Assembly (NCBI RefSeq): GCF_900104525.1
Contig: NZ_LT629711.1
Coordinates: forward strand, 496,001 to 560,000
DNA length: 64,000 bases
Source of the DNA: Pedococcus dokdonensis
GTDB lineage: Bacteria > Actinomycetota > Actinomycetes > Actinomycetales > Dermatophilaceae
Reading direction: 5' to 3'
The translations under genes were made by a program, and so were the position numbers. Positions within the stretch are counted from its first letter, which is position 1. Each line of letters begins with the position of its first letter. Positions 10,543 through 22,267 of this stretch are shown one piece after another. The notes below the pieces were generated by a model. That model was given only the letters and a program-made list of their open reading frames with translations, was not told the DNA's origin and did no database searches.

Positions 10543-12546
10543 ATGACTTCCACCTCAGGCACCTCCGTCTTCCCCCGGCTCGAGCCCCTGCTCGAGCAGG
10601 TCAGCAAGCCGATCCAGTACGTCGGGGGCGAGCTGAACTCCACGGTGAAGGACTGGAACGTCGGCGGCCACGGACCCGGCGGGCAGGAGCTGACCACCCG
10701 CTGGGCGCTGATGTACCCCGACGCCTACGAGGTGGGGGTGCCCAACCAGGGCGTCATGATCCTCTACGAAGTCCTCAACGAGCGCCCTGACGCCCTCGCC
10801 GAGCGCACCTACGCCGTGTGGCCCGACCTCGAGGCCCTGATGCGCGAGCACGGCGTGCCCCAGTTCACCGTCGACGCCCACCGGTCGGTGCGTGACTTCG
10901 ACGTGCTGGGCCTGTCGTTCTCGACCGAGCTCGGCTACACCAACATGCTCACCGCGCTCGACCTGGCCGGCATCCCGTTGCACGCGGCCGACCGGGGCGA
11001 CGACGACCCGATCGTGGTCGCGGGCGGCCACGCGGCGTTCAACCCCGAGCCGGTCGCCGACTTCGTCGACGCGGCGATCGTGGGTGACGGCGAGGAGGCC
11101 GTGCTCGCGGTCACCGACCACATCGCCGCGTGGAAGGCCGAAGGTATGCCGGGCGGCCGGCGCGAGCTGCTGCTGCGCCTCGCGCGCACAGGTGGCGTCT
11201 ACGTGCCGTCGCTCTACGACGTGACCTACCTGCCCGACGGGCGGATCCAGCGGGTCGCGCCGAAGCCCGACGCGCAGGGCGTGCCGTGGCGGGTGTCGAA
11301 GCACACCGTCATGGACCTCGACGCGTGGCCCTACCCCAAGCAGCCGCTGGTGCCGCTCGCCGAGTCGGTGCACGAGCGGATGTCGGTCGAGATCTTCCGC
11401 GGCTGCACTCGCGGCTGCCGGTTCTGCCAGGCCGGCATGATCACCCGCCCGGTGCGCGAGCGCTCCATCACCGGCATCGGCGAGATGGTCGAGCGTGGGC
11501 TTGCCGCGACGGGCTTCGAGGAGGTCGGCCTGCTCTCGTTGTCGTCGGCTGACCACTCAGAGATCGCCGACATCACCAAGGGCCTCGCCGACCGCTACGA
11601 CGGCACCCAGACCGGTCTGTCGCTGCCGTCGACCCGCGTCGACGCGTTCAACATCGACCTCGCCAACGAGCTGACCCGCAACGGCCGTCGCTCCGGCCTG
11701 ACCTTCGCCCCCGAGGGCGGCAGCGAGCGGATCCGCAAGGTCATCAACAAGATGGTCTCCGAGGACGACCTCATCCAGACCGTGGCCGCGGCCTACGGTG
11801 CGGGCTGGCGGCAGGTGAAGCTCTACTTCATGTGCGGCCTCCCCACCGAGACCGACGAGGACGTGCTGCAGATCGCCGAGCTGGCCAAGAAGGTCATCGA
11901 GACCGGTCGCCAGGTCTCCGGGCGTCGCGACATCCGGTGCACCGTCTCGATCGGCGGGTTCGTGCCCAAGCCGCACACGCCGTTCCAGTGGTGCGCCCAG
12001 CTCGGCGACGAGGAGACCGACGCCCGACTGGCCAAGCTGCGGGAGGCGATCCGGTCCGACCGGCGCTACGGCTCGTCGATCGGCTTCCGCTACCACGACG
12101 GCAAGCCCGGCATCGTCGAGGGACTGCTGTCGCGCGGCGACCGCCGGGTCGGCCGGGTCATCGAGCAGGTGTGGCGCGACGGTGGTCGGTTCGACGGGTG
12201 GAGCGAGCACTTCTCGTTCGACCGCTGGATGTCCGCGGCCGAGACCGCGCTGGCCGACCTGCCCGTCGACGTCGCCTGGTACACCACGCGTGAGCGCGGG
12301 GAGTCCGAGGTCCTGCCCTGGGACCACATCGACTCCGGGCTCGACAAGGAGTGGCTCTGGGCCGACTGGCAGGACGCCCTCGACGAGACCGAGGTCGACG
12401 ACTGCCGCTGGACCCCGTGCTTCGACTGCGGTGTGTGCCCCCAGATGGGCACCGACATCGAGATCGGTCCCACCGGCAAGACGCTGCTGCCTCTCACCGT
12501 CTTGGGGTCCGGCCGCGAAGCAATGGCCGAGGCGCACGCCCACTGA
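10543..12546 (+). CDS. TIGR03960-type B12-binding radical SAM protein
   Basis: The 667-residue protein has an N-terminal cobalamin-binding-like domain, a radical SAM core with CTRGCRFC (cysteines near 288, 292 and 295), and a C-terminal region with CFDCGVCPQMG. From memory it matches the TIGR03960 family, usually adjacent or fused to a TIGR03936 partner and to RNase E/G; its reaction is unknown. Here the partner lies 4.7 kb away at 17299. The ATG has TACCCT ending 9 nt before it, so a leaderless or near-leaderless message is likely. Confidence 0.88.
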   Translation: MTSTSGTSVFPRLEPLLEQVSKPIQYVGGELNSTVKDWNVGGHGPGGQELTTRWALMYPDAYEVGVPNQGVMILYEVLNERPDALAERTYAVWPDLEALMREHGVPQFTVDAHRSVRDFDVLGLSFSTELGYTNMLTALDLAGIPLHAADRGDDDPIVVAGGHAAFNPEPVADFVDAAIVGDGEEAVLAVTDHIAAWKAEGMPGGRRELLLRLARTGGVYVPSLYDVTYLPDGRIQRVAPKPDAQGVPWRVSKHTVMDLDAWPYPKQPLVPLAESVHERMSVEIFRGCTRGCRFCQAGMITRPVRERSITGIGEMVERGLAATGFEEVGLLSLSSADHSEIADITKGLADRYDGTQTGLSLPSTRVDAFNIDLANELTRNGRRSGLTFAPEGGSERIRKVINKMVSEDDLIQTVAAAYGAGWRQVKLYFMCGLPTETDEDVLQIAELAKKVIETGRQVSGRRDIRCTVSIGGFVPKPHTPFQWCAQLGDEETDARLAKLREAIRSDRRYGSSIGFRYHDGKPGIVEGLLSRGDRRVGRVIEQVWRDGGRFDGWSEHFSFDRWMSAAETALADLPVDVAWYTTRERGESEVLPWDHIDSGLDKEWLWADWQDALDETEVDDCRWTPCFDCGVCPQMGTDIEIGPTGKTLLPLTVLGSGREAMAEAHAH

Positions 12547-12552
12547 GCCACC

Positions 12553-12561
12553 CGGCATACC
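12553..12561 (-). repeat. Intergenic copy of the iterated motif CGGCATACC
   Basis: The 9-mer lies 6 bases after the radical SAM stop codon. It belongs to the iterated family described in the findings. Confidence 0.6.
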
Positions 12562-12581
12562 CGCTCGCCCGTCGCACGACG

Positions 12582-12631
12582 AGTCTTTGATGGGTTGACC
12601 CCACCAGGGCGGGGTCAACCCATCAAAGACT
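12582..12631. terminator. 21-bp perfect inverted repeat, probable terminator
   Basis: AGTCTTTGATGGGTTGACCCC (12582-12602) pairs perfectly with 12611-12631 across the 8-nt loop ACCAGGGC. It lies 35 bases after the radical SAM stop and can work in both directions. The stem is unusually long and AT-richer than its surroundings, so it may have arrived with the neighbouring accessory block. Confidence 0.75.
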
Positions 12632-12645
12632 GGGGGTGACGGCAT

Positions 12646-12691
12646 TCAGAGAACTCACACCGAACCCGGTGACATTTGTCATCGGGTTCGG
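12646..12691 (+). promoter_or_regulatory. Operator-like dyad, upstream copy of a duplicated block
   Basis: A 40-bp block (12646-12685) contains TGACATTTGTCA with flanking CCGAACCCG and CGGGTTCGG arms, giving a near-perfect 32-bp dyad at 12660-12691. A 39-bp relative lies at 14761-14799, after the sedolisin gene. The dyad is about 82-113 bp before the sedolisin ATG. Its form resembles response-regulator or repressor sites; the regulator is unknown. Confidence 0.65.
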
Positions 12692-12772
12692 CTGGATCGA
12701 CGGAGTCGAATGAAGGCGCTCCACCCGGCTCCGTCGAGACCCGGCCGAGCCGTCACCCCTTCCGGAGGTTCC

Positions 12773-14725
12773 ATGTCACGTCTGTCGAGAACCGTCTGCG
12801 CCGCAATCGGTGCAGCAGCCCTGGTCACCGCAGCATCGGCCGGCACCGCGCTGGCCGCCCCTGCCGGGCCCCACGCCCTGCCCGGCAGTGTCCCCTCGTG
12901 GGCGGTCGCGAAGAACCGCGCCGCGTCCACCGACGCCAACCAGCAGGTCACCTTCCGCGTCTACCTGAACTACCGGGGAGGTGACGCCGCGGCGGCCTAC
13001 GCGACGGCGGTCTCGACCCCGGGCAGTGCCAACTACCGGAAGTTCCTGACCCCAGCGCAGTTCCGGGCGCAGTTCTCGCCTGCGCAGGCCGACGTCGACT
13101 CCGTCTCGTCGTGGCTGAAGAGCCAGGGCTTCACGGTCGGCGCCACCCCTGCCAACCGCAAGTACGTCGAGGCGACGGGCACCCTCGCCCAGGCCGCGAA
13201 GGCGTTCGACACCTCGTTCGCGGAGTACCGCACCGACGGCAAGACGGTGCGAGGCAACACGACCGCACTCAAGGTGCCGGCGAACCTCACGGCCGTCGAG
13301 GGCGTGGTCGGGCTCGACGAGTCGCAGACGCTGGCCCACCAGGACAAGGTGACCCCCGGTCCGGCGCTGTTCCGCAACGCCCAGCCGATGAGTGACTACT
13401 GGGGCCAGAAGACGGTGCAGAACACGCCCACTCCGGACGGCACGGCGCTGCCCTCCACGCCGAGTGCCTTTGCGCCCAAGGGGTATGCCGGGGCGCAGCT
13501 CCAGGGCCTCTACGGCATGGGCGGCGCGATCGGCTCGGGCAACGACGGACGCGGGGTGACCGTCGGCATCATCGACGCCTACGCGTCGCCGACGATCCTC
13601 CAGGACGCGAACACCTACTCGGCGGCCCACGGGCTCCCGTCGCTGAACGGCCACTTCCGCCAGGTGGTCGCTCCGGGCACGTACAACCGTCCGGAGAACC
13701 CGAAGCAGGACCCGCAGGGCTGGGCCGGTGAGGAGACGCTCGACGTCGAGGCCGTCCACACGATGGCTCCGGGAGCGGACATCACCTACATCGGCGCGCC
13801 GAACAACTACCGCGACATGGACGCGATCATGAACCGCGTCGTCGACGGACACCTGGCCGACATCGTCACCAACTCCTACGGCTACGGCGGCGAGGCGCTC
13901 CCCAACGGCACGATCAAGCCGTCGCTGGACACCCAGATCCAGGCCGCCGCCGAGGGCATGACGCTGTTCTTCTCGTCGGGCGACGACGCTGACGAGACCG
14001 GTGGTGTCGCAGGCGCGAGCCCGACCCCCGACTGGCCCGCGTCGAGCCCCTACGTCACGGCGGTCGGTGGCACCAGCGCCGGTGTGTCGCAGTCGAACTC
14101 GCGAGTCTTCGAGGTCGGCTGGGAGACCGGCAAGAGCACGCTCGACAAGGCGACCACGACGTGGAGCGCCCCGGCGTTCCTCTACGGCAGTGGTGGCGGC
14201 ACGTCGCGGCTGTTCGCCCAGCCGTCCTACCAGGCCGGCGTCGTGCCGGACGCGATCTCCAAGACGTACGGTGGGGCCGCGATGCGGACCGTCCCTGACG
14301 TCGCGGCGCTCGGTGACCCGAACACCGGCATGCTGGTCGGGGAGACCCAGACCTTCCCGGACGGTTCGCAGCACTACTCCGAGTACCGCATCGGCGGCAC
14401 GTCGCTGGCCTCACCGCTCTACGCGGGCATGTTCGCCCTGGCGCAGCAGAAGGCCGGCCACGCCTTCGGGCTCGCCAACCCGGTGCTCTACCGGGCCCGC
14501 ACGGCGAGCATCGACATCACGAAGGCCGACCTCGGCGCCTACCCCGGCGACGTCCGGTCCGACTACGTGAACGGCGTGGACGCGACGGGCGGCTACGTCT
14601 ACAGCGCCCGGTGGTTCGACCGCGACGAGAGCCTGACCATCCACGTGCGGCCCGGCTACGACGACGTCACCGGCGTCGGGGTGCCGCAGGGCCAGGCCTG
14701 GCTGGCCGCGGTCTCCGGGTCGTGA
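12773..14725 (+). CDS. Secreted S53 family peptidase (sedolisin / pro-kumamolisin type)
   Basis: The 650-residue protein starts at the ATG behind GGAGG, with a Sec signal peptide ending near residue 29 (TALAAPA). The activation domain (about 45-190) shows the kumamolisin-like pattern. In the catalytic domain GEETLDVE near 319-326 provides the Glu-Asp pair, NSYGYGG surrounds the oxyanion region, and GGTSLASP near 541-548 holds the nucleophile Ser. Sedolisins are acid-active serine-carboxyl proteases processed on secretion. The gene is bracketed by two copies of an operator-like block and lies in an apparent insertion between two normally adjacent genes. Confidence 0.93.
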   Translation: MSRLSRTVCAAIGAAALVTAASAGTALAAPAGPHALPGSVPSWAVAKNRAASTDANQQVTFRVYLNYRGGDAAAAYATAVSTPGSANYRKFLTPAQFRAQFSPAQADVDSVSSWLKSQGFTVGATPANRKYVEATGTLAQAAKAFDTSFAEYRTDGKTVRGNTTALKVPANLTAVEGVVGLDESQTLAHQDKVTPGPALFRNAQPMSDYWGQKTVQNTPTPDGTALPSTPSAFAPKGYAGAQLQGLYGMGGAIGSGNDGRGVTVGIIDAYASPTILQDANTYSAAHGLPSLNGHFRQVVAPGTYNRPENPKQDPQGWAGEETLDVEAVHTMAPGADITYIGAPNNYRDMDAIMNRVVDGHLADIVTNSYGYGGEALPNGTIKPSLDTQIQAAAEGMTLFFSSGDDADETGGVAGASPTPDWPASSPYVTAVGGTSAGVSQSNSRVFEVGWETGKSTLDKATTTWSAPAFLYGSGGGTSRLFAQPSYQAGVVPDAISKTYGGAAMRTVPDVAALGDPNTGMLVGETQTFPDGSQHYSEYRIGGTSLASPLYAGMFALAQQKAGHAFGLANPVLYRARTASIDITKADLGAYPGDVRSDYVNGVDATGGYVYSARWFDRDESLTIHVRPGYDDVTGVGVPQGQAWLAAVSGS

Positions 14726-15131
14726 GGGCGGGAGGTGCCGTGACCACCGGGGACCGACTCTCAGGGAACTCACATGAAACCGGTGACATATGTCATCGGA
14801 GGATGAGCCCCGCTCGGTATCCAATATCAGTGGTCGCGGTCGCCTCCTCCTGACCGCCGTGCACCGGCCGGCAAGTCCCCTTCACTTCGCCGGCCCGGTG
14901 CCACCCCCAGCTCCTCGTGCGGAGAGGGCTGGGTATGCCGCCCGCTCGCCCGGCCTCGCGCCAGGGCAGAGCGGGCGGCCTACGTCTGCGGCCGGTGTGG
15001 CGGTGGCTCGCCTGGGCTCGCCGCATGGGTGAGCGGGCGGCATACGTGTCGGGTTCCGCACGGCCGACGACCTGATGCGCCTCGACCTCTGACGGCGCCG
15101 GGACCCCCGAGCGGTCCGGGACGTCCTGCGG
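14726..15131. other. Intergenic region with inverted repeats and a second operator copy
   Basis: The 406 bp hold no gene I can support. GTATGCCGCCCGCTC (about 14934-14948) is matched by its exact inverse GAGCGGGCGGCATAC (about 15031-15045), with a related GAGCGGGCGGCCTACG between them near 14976. Two iterated-motif copies sit inside these arms. The operator-like dyad at 14780-14799 has no gene directly downstream in the same orientation. Confidence 0.6.
14761..14799 (+). promoter_or_regulatory. Operator-like dyad, downstream copy of the duplicated block
   Basis: CCGGTGACATATGTCATCGG contains the exact palindrome TGACATATGTCA (14784-14795). The preceding TCAGGGAACTCACA matches TCAGAGAACTCACA at the upstream copy, so the shared unit is about 40 bp and wider than the dyad. 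Confidence 0.6.
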
Positions 15132-15740
15132 CTAACCCATCCGGCTCGCGAACCACGGCCGGTGCAGGTCGAGGTAGCGCATGTCGCTGACCTGTGCCAT
15201 CTCCGCCTCGAACTCGCTGCGCTGCGGCTCGGGCATGTCCATCTGCTCGCCCTTGCGCGCCGCTTCCTCGCTGCGGAACGCGACCGTCTCGGTGAAGAAG
15301 CCGTCGTCGTCGATGGCGATGGTGCCGCCGATGATCTCGGGCCGCGCCTCGTGCAGCATGTCCATCGGCTGGTCCATGAACCGGCGGAACCGCTCGGGGT
15401 CGCTGAGCCGGCCCTGCATGACCTGCACGAAACCGGCGTCGTCCGATCCGCCGTCGAGGAACATCTGCGCGTTGTCGCAGTCGTGGAACATGACGTCGCC
15501 GTCGAAGCACTCCTGCATCTTCGCGAACCACTCGCCCTGCTCGGGCCGGGTCGAGTTCCTGGCAGCGGCCTCCCGGCTCTCGAACCGCACCACGCCCACG
15601 AACTCACCGTCGTCGGTCATGCCGTAGGTCCCGCCCAGCCAGCCCTCGGCCGTCGGTCCCAGCTGCTCGCGCCACTCGTCGGTCAGCTGGTGCATTCGGT
15701 CGGCGTCGCGACACCGACCCTGGATGATCTGGATGAACAC
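15132..15740 (-). CDS. Protein with two tandem ABM-like (dimeric alpha/beta barrel) domains
   Basis: The 202-residue protein is an internal duplication: FIQIIQGRCRDADRMHQL near the start is echoed by FVQVMQGRLSDPERFRRF near residue 104, each followed by a beta-strand pattern with GTYGMTDDG or GTIAIDDDG. This fits a pseudo-dimer of ferredoxin-like ABM/dimeric-barrel domains, found in monooxygenases and stress proteins; the substrate is unknown. No signal peptide is visible. The start is a GTG. Confidence 0.75.
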   Translation of the reverse strand: MFIQIIQGRCRDADRMHQLTDEWREQLGPTAEGWLGGTYGMTDDGEFVGVVRFESREAAARNSTRPEQGEWFAKMQECFDGDVMFHDCDNAQMFLDGGSDDAGFVQVMQGRLSDPERFRRFMDQPMDMLHEARPEIIGGTIAIDDDGFFTETVAFRSEEAARKGEQMDMPEPQRSEFEAEMAQVSDMRYLDLHRPWFASRMG

Positions 15741-15866
15741 CTCTCAACCCTCCGCTTCTCTGCAGGGGCCGCTTCCCGGCGAAGTGGTCCAACTCCCGAA
15801 GTTACGCCGACCGCCGGGAGCCGTCACCGGACAATCCGGGCCGTGCGCCCAGCGGTCGCGAGTGGG

Positions 15867-17234
15867 TCAGGCGAACAGCGCGCCGACCACCTCGCGGAAG
15901 GTCCGGGTGTGCAGGTCGACGTCGTCGCGCGAGGTCTCCGGGCACATCAGCGCCATGTTGTGGAACGGCGTCATGAGGATGCCGCGGTTGGCCATCGCGA
16001 GGTGCAGGTAGGCGTCGAGCGCGTCGTCGGCGGCGGCCGCGGACTCCTCGCCGGTGCGGGGCGCGGGGCGTGCGAAGCGGTACTCCGCCCGGGCGCCGAG
16101 CCGGCTGATCGACCACGGGACGTCGAGCTCGTCGAGGGTGGCCTGGACTCCCTCGGTGAAGGCGCTCGCGAGAGCGGTCATGTGCGCGAACGCCTCAGGT
16201 GTCAGCACCTCGCCCAGCGTGGCGCGCATGGCGGCCGTCGAGAGCGCGTTGCCGGCGAGGGTGCCCCCGACGCCACCGACGTCGACGATGTCGGCGTCGC
16301 CCGCCTCGGTGTGACGCGTGACGGCGGCCGCCACCTCCGCCGACAGCCCGTAGGCCCCGCACGGGATCCCTCCGCCGATGGACTTCCCGATCACGAAGAC
16401 GTCGGGTGCCAGCCCCCACTCGCGGGTCGCGCCGCCCCACCCCGCCGAGAAGGTGTGCGTCTCGTCGATCACCAGCAACGCGCCATACCTCGTCGCGAGC
16501 TCACGGACCCCCTCGAGGAAGCCCGGCTCCGGCAGCACGATCCCGATGTTCGTGAGGGCCGGCTCGGTGAGCACCGCCGCCACGTCACCGTGCGCGAGCG
16601 CTGCCTCCACCGAGGCGAGGTCGTTCCAGGTGGCCACCCGGGTGGTGAGGTCGAGGTCGACCGGGGGAGCGACGTTGCCGGGACGGCTCTCGGCCTTGCC
16701 ATCGGGCCCGGGCAGCGCGAAGGCCTCGTCGACCGAGCCGTGGTAGCAGTACGCGAAGACCAGCACCTTCGGCCGGCCGGTGGCCAGGCGCGCCAGCCGG
16801 ATCGCCCAGCGGTTCGCGTCGGTGGCCGACAGCGTGAAGCTCCAGAGCGGCATACCGAACCGGCGCTCCAGCTCGGCCCCCACCCACTGGGCGTCAGCGG
16901 TCGGCAGCATCGTCGTGATCCCGCCGAGCTGGCCGGCCCGCCGCTGCACGGCGGCAACCGTGGCAGCGGGGGAGTGGCCCGCCATCGCGCCGGTGTCCCC
17001 GAGCGCGAAGTCGACGTAGGTGTGGCCGTCGACGTCCGTCACCCGGTTGCCGGTGGCGGAGTCGAGGTAGAGCGGGAAGCCGCCCGACCACATGTTCATC
17101 CACGTCATCGGAACCCGGCCGAACAGGTTGCCGGCCTCCTCGAAGAGCATGCGGCTGCGGGGGTGCCTGTCGGTGTACGCCGCCTGCTCACCGTCGAGGA
17201 GCGTGGCCAGCAGGGTGCGGTCGAGGTCTGCCAT
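15867..17234 (-). CDS. Class III PLP-dependent aminotransferase (glutamate-1-semialdehyde aminomutase-like)
   Basis: This 455-residue fold type I enzyme has IDETHTFSAGWGG with the cofactor-binding Asp, the PLP lysine near residue 283 in VIGKSIGGGIPCGAYG, and GNALSTAAM after it. The layout resembles glutamate-1-semialdehyde aminomutase-like transaminases; heme genes are absent nearby, so the substrate is open. The ATG has TAGCGT ending 6 nt before it, the leaderless pattern. It diverges from the gene at 17299 and is part of the accessory block. Confidence 0.87.
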   Translation of the reverse strand: MADLDRTLLATLLDGEQAAYTDRHPRSRMLFEEAGNLFGRVPMTWMNMWSGGFPLYLDSATGNRVTDVDGHTYVDFALGDTGAMAGHSPAATVAAVQRRAGQLGGITTMLPTADAQWVGAELERRFGMPLWSFTLSATDANRWAIRLARLATGRPKVLVFAYCYHGSVDEAFALPGPDGKAESRPGNVAPPVDLDLTTRVATWNDLASVEAALAHGDVAAVLTEPALTNIGIVLPEPGFLEGVRELATRYGALLVIDETHTFSAGWGGATREWGLAPDVFVIGKSIGGGIPCGAYGLSAEVAAAVTRHTEAGDADIVDVGGVGGTLAGNALSTAAMRATLGEVLTPEAFAHMTALASAFTEGVQATLDELDVPWSISRLGARAEYRFARPAPRTGEESAAAADDALDAYLHLAMANRGILMTPFHNMALMCPETSRDDVDLHTRTFREVVGALFA

Positions 17235-17298
17235 GGGCCCACGCTAGGAGCCCGGACCGGCGCGCGGGGCCGGACTGCGGATTCCGTAGGCTGGTCGC

Positions 17299-18051
17299 AT
17301 GGCTCGTCAGCGCGTCCCCGAAGGTCCACCCCCCGCGCCGGCGGTGCAGAAGCTGCGGGTGAGGTACGCCAAGCGGGGACGGCTGCGGTTCTCCTCGACG
17401 CGCGACTTCCAGCGGGCCCTCGAGCGGGCCCTGCGCCGGGCCGGGGTGCCGATGGCGTTCTCCGCGGGCTTCCACCCGCACCCGAAGATCAGCTACGCGA
17501 ACGCCGCGCCGACCGGCACCGCGAGCGAGGCCGAGTACTTCGAGATCTCGGTGACCGAGCGGGTCGACCCGGAGTCGGTGCGGCGCGCCCTCGACGAGGC
17601 GCTGCCGCAGGGGCTCGACGTGCTCGAGGTGGTCGAGGCTGCTCCCGGGGCGCTCGCCGACCGGTTGCAGGGCAGCGACTGGGTGATGGATTTCGCCGGG
17701 GTCACCGTCGAAGAGCTCCAGACTGCCGCTGACCAGCTGCTCGCGCTCGACCGGGCCGAGGTGACCCGGACCTTCAAGACCGGGCCCAGGACGTTCGACG
17801 TCAGGTCCGCCGTCGTGTCGTTGACCACCCAGCCGTCCGAGCGCCCGGACTGTGCGATACTTCGGGTGGTTGTACGGCACACCACACCGGCCGTACGCCC
17901 CGACGACGTCCTGACCGCGCTGCGAGCAGCCACGGAGCTGGCGCCACCGACACCACCCCTGGTGACCCGACTGGCGCAAGGCCCGCTGCGACCCGCAACC
18001 GCTGGGGTGGCTGATCCACTGGCTGCCGACGAGGACGACGACGGCGTCTGA
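17299..18051 (+). CDS. TIGR03936-type radical SAM-associated protein (DUF2344)
   Basis: The 250-residue protein contains LRVRYAKRGRLRFSSTRDF and AFSAGFHPHPKISYA, typical of the DUF2344/TIGR03936 family. Its members usually follow, or are fused to, TIGR03960 radical SAM proteins and precede RNase E/G, suggesting a role in rRNA or tRNA maturation; the function is unproven. The ATG has TAGGCT ending 6 nt upstream. The usual partner lies at 10543-12546, separated by an inserted block. Confidence 0.88.
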   Translation: MARQRVPEGPPPAPAVQKLRVRYAKRGRLRFSSTRDFQRALERALRRAGVPMAFSAGFHPHPKISYANAAPTGTASEAEYFEISVTERVDPESVRRALDEALPQGLDVLEVVEAAPGALADRLQGSDWVMDFAGVTVEELQTAADQLLALDRAEVTRTFKTGPRTFDVRSAVVSLTTQPSERPDCAILRVVVRHTTPAVRPDDVLTALRAATELAPPTPPLVTRLAQGPLRPATAGVADPLAADEDDDGV

Positions 18052-18221
18052 CGAGGTGCCGCGCGACCTGCGCGAGCCTCGACGGGCGTAGCCCAACCGA
18101 CTTCCGTGTCGACGGCACCCGCCGCAGGCACGAGCAACACCGCGCACCACGTGACCGAGGCAGAGTCCGATCCGGGCTCTGGGTGTGGTCTCAGTCCGTG
18201 GGTGACGGAAGGACGCCACGG

Positions 18222-21374
<3,153 letters not shown>

Positions 21375-21377
<3 letters not shown>

Positions 21378-21500
21378 TCTTGTCCCTTGGTGCGCCCACC
21401 GTCCGGCGTCCGTCAGTTGTGCTCAGGCACAGCGCGGGTAGCTGCCGGCCGGTCCAGACAGAGAGCGCGTGCCACCCGAAGCAGTGAAAGAGAGTTCCAC
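21375..21500 (+). promoter_or_regulatory. rplU leader with possible promoter
   Basis: A -10-like TAATCT at 21375-21380 overlaps the RNase E/G stop. About 120 nt of untranslated leader follow, including a GCTGCCGGCCGG-rich segment, before AAAGAGAG and the GTG start of rplU. The leader could hold an autoregulatory site for L21, but I see no defined structure. Confidence 0.4.
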
Positions 21501-21809
21501 GTGTACGCGATTGTTCGCGCTGGTGGTCGCCAGGAGAAGGTCTCCGTCGGCGATGTCCTCATCATCGACAAGGTCAGCGGCAAGCCCGGCGACAGCCTCG
21601 ACCTGGTCCCCCTCCTCGTGGTCGACGGCTCGACCGTGACCAGCGACGCCGACAAGCTCGCCAAGGTCACCGTCAAGGCCGAGGTCGTCAAGCCCGCCAA
21701 GGGCCCGAAGATCACGATCATGAAGTACAAGAACAAGACCGGCTACCGCAAGCGTCAGGGCCACCGTCAGCACCTGACCCAGGTCAAGATCACCGCGATC
21801 GACGCCTGA
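21501..21809 (+). CDS. rplU: 50S ribosomal protein L21
   Basis: The 102-residue protein starts at GTG with [17 protein letters not shown], the standard L21 N-terminus, and ends with the conserved [10 protein letters not shown] stretch that contacts 23S rRNA. An AAAGAGAG sequence precedes the start. The open frame upstream of 21501 is not part of L21. rpmA follows after 37 nt, the usual order. Confidence 0.98.
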   Translation: MYAIVRAGGRQEKVSVGDVLIIDKVSGKPGDSLDLVPLLVVDGSTVTSDADKLAKVTVKAEVVKPAKGPKITIMKYKNKTGYRKRQGHRQHLTQVKITAIDA

Positions 21810-21846
21810 GTTTCGGACCAGAGACCCAGAGAAGGCAGGTACTGAC

Positions 21847-22116
21847 ATGGCACACAAGAAGGGTGCGTCCTCGACCCGTAACGGTCGCGACTCGAACGCA
21901 CAGTTCCTCGGCGTGAAGCGCTACGGCGGCCAGCTCGTCAACGCGGGCGAGATCCTCGTCCGCCAGCGTGGCACCCACTTCCACCCGGGCGACGGTGTCG
22001 GCCGCGGTGGCGACGACACGCTGTTCGCGCTGGTCGCGGGCAACGTCGAGTTCGGCACCAAGCGCCGTCGTCGCGTCGTCAACATCGTCCCGGTGGAGAC
22101 CGCGGACGCCAGCTGA
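21847..22116 (+). CDS. rpmA: 50S ribosomal protein L27
   Basis: The 89-residue protein begins [19 protein letters not shown], the L27 N-terminal extension that reaches the peptidyl transferase centre; no cleavable leader of the Firmicute type is present. GAAGGCAGG precedes the ATG. It forms an operon with rplU, and a strong hairpin ends the pair before obgE. Confidence 0.98.
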   Translation: MAHKKGASSTRNGRDSNAQFLGVKRYGGQLVNAGEILVRQRGTHFHPGDGVGRGGDDTLFALVAGNVEFGTKRRRRVVNIVPVETADAS

Positions 22117-22148
22117 CCTCCGGGCGAAGCAGGACGTCAGAAACTTTC

Positions 22149-22221
22149 GGTATGCCGCGTGGCCCGGCCACGTGACTGACCGCACCGGAGGGGGCGGGCC
22201 CGACCAGGGCCCGCCCCCTCC
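22149..22221 (+). terminator. Iterated motif followed by a 15-bp stem terminator after rpmA
   Basis: GGAGGGGGCGGGCCC (22187-22201) pairs perfectly with GGGCCCGCCCCCTCC (22207-22221) over the 5-nt loop GACCA. CGTCTTTCC follows. The extended motif GGTATGCCGCGTGG lies upstream at 22149-22162. Confidence 0.8.
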
Positions 22222-22267
22222 GCACGTCTTTCCTAGAATCTCCCCACAGACCCAGAGGAGTCTCCCC

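Noticed and set aside
12547..17298. Integrated mobile element
   Set aside because: No transposase, integrase or direct target duplication was found; the block could have come by homologous recombination.
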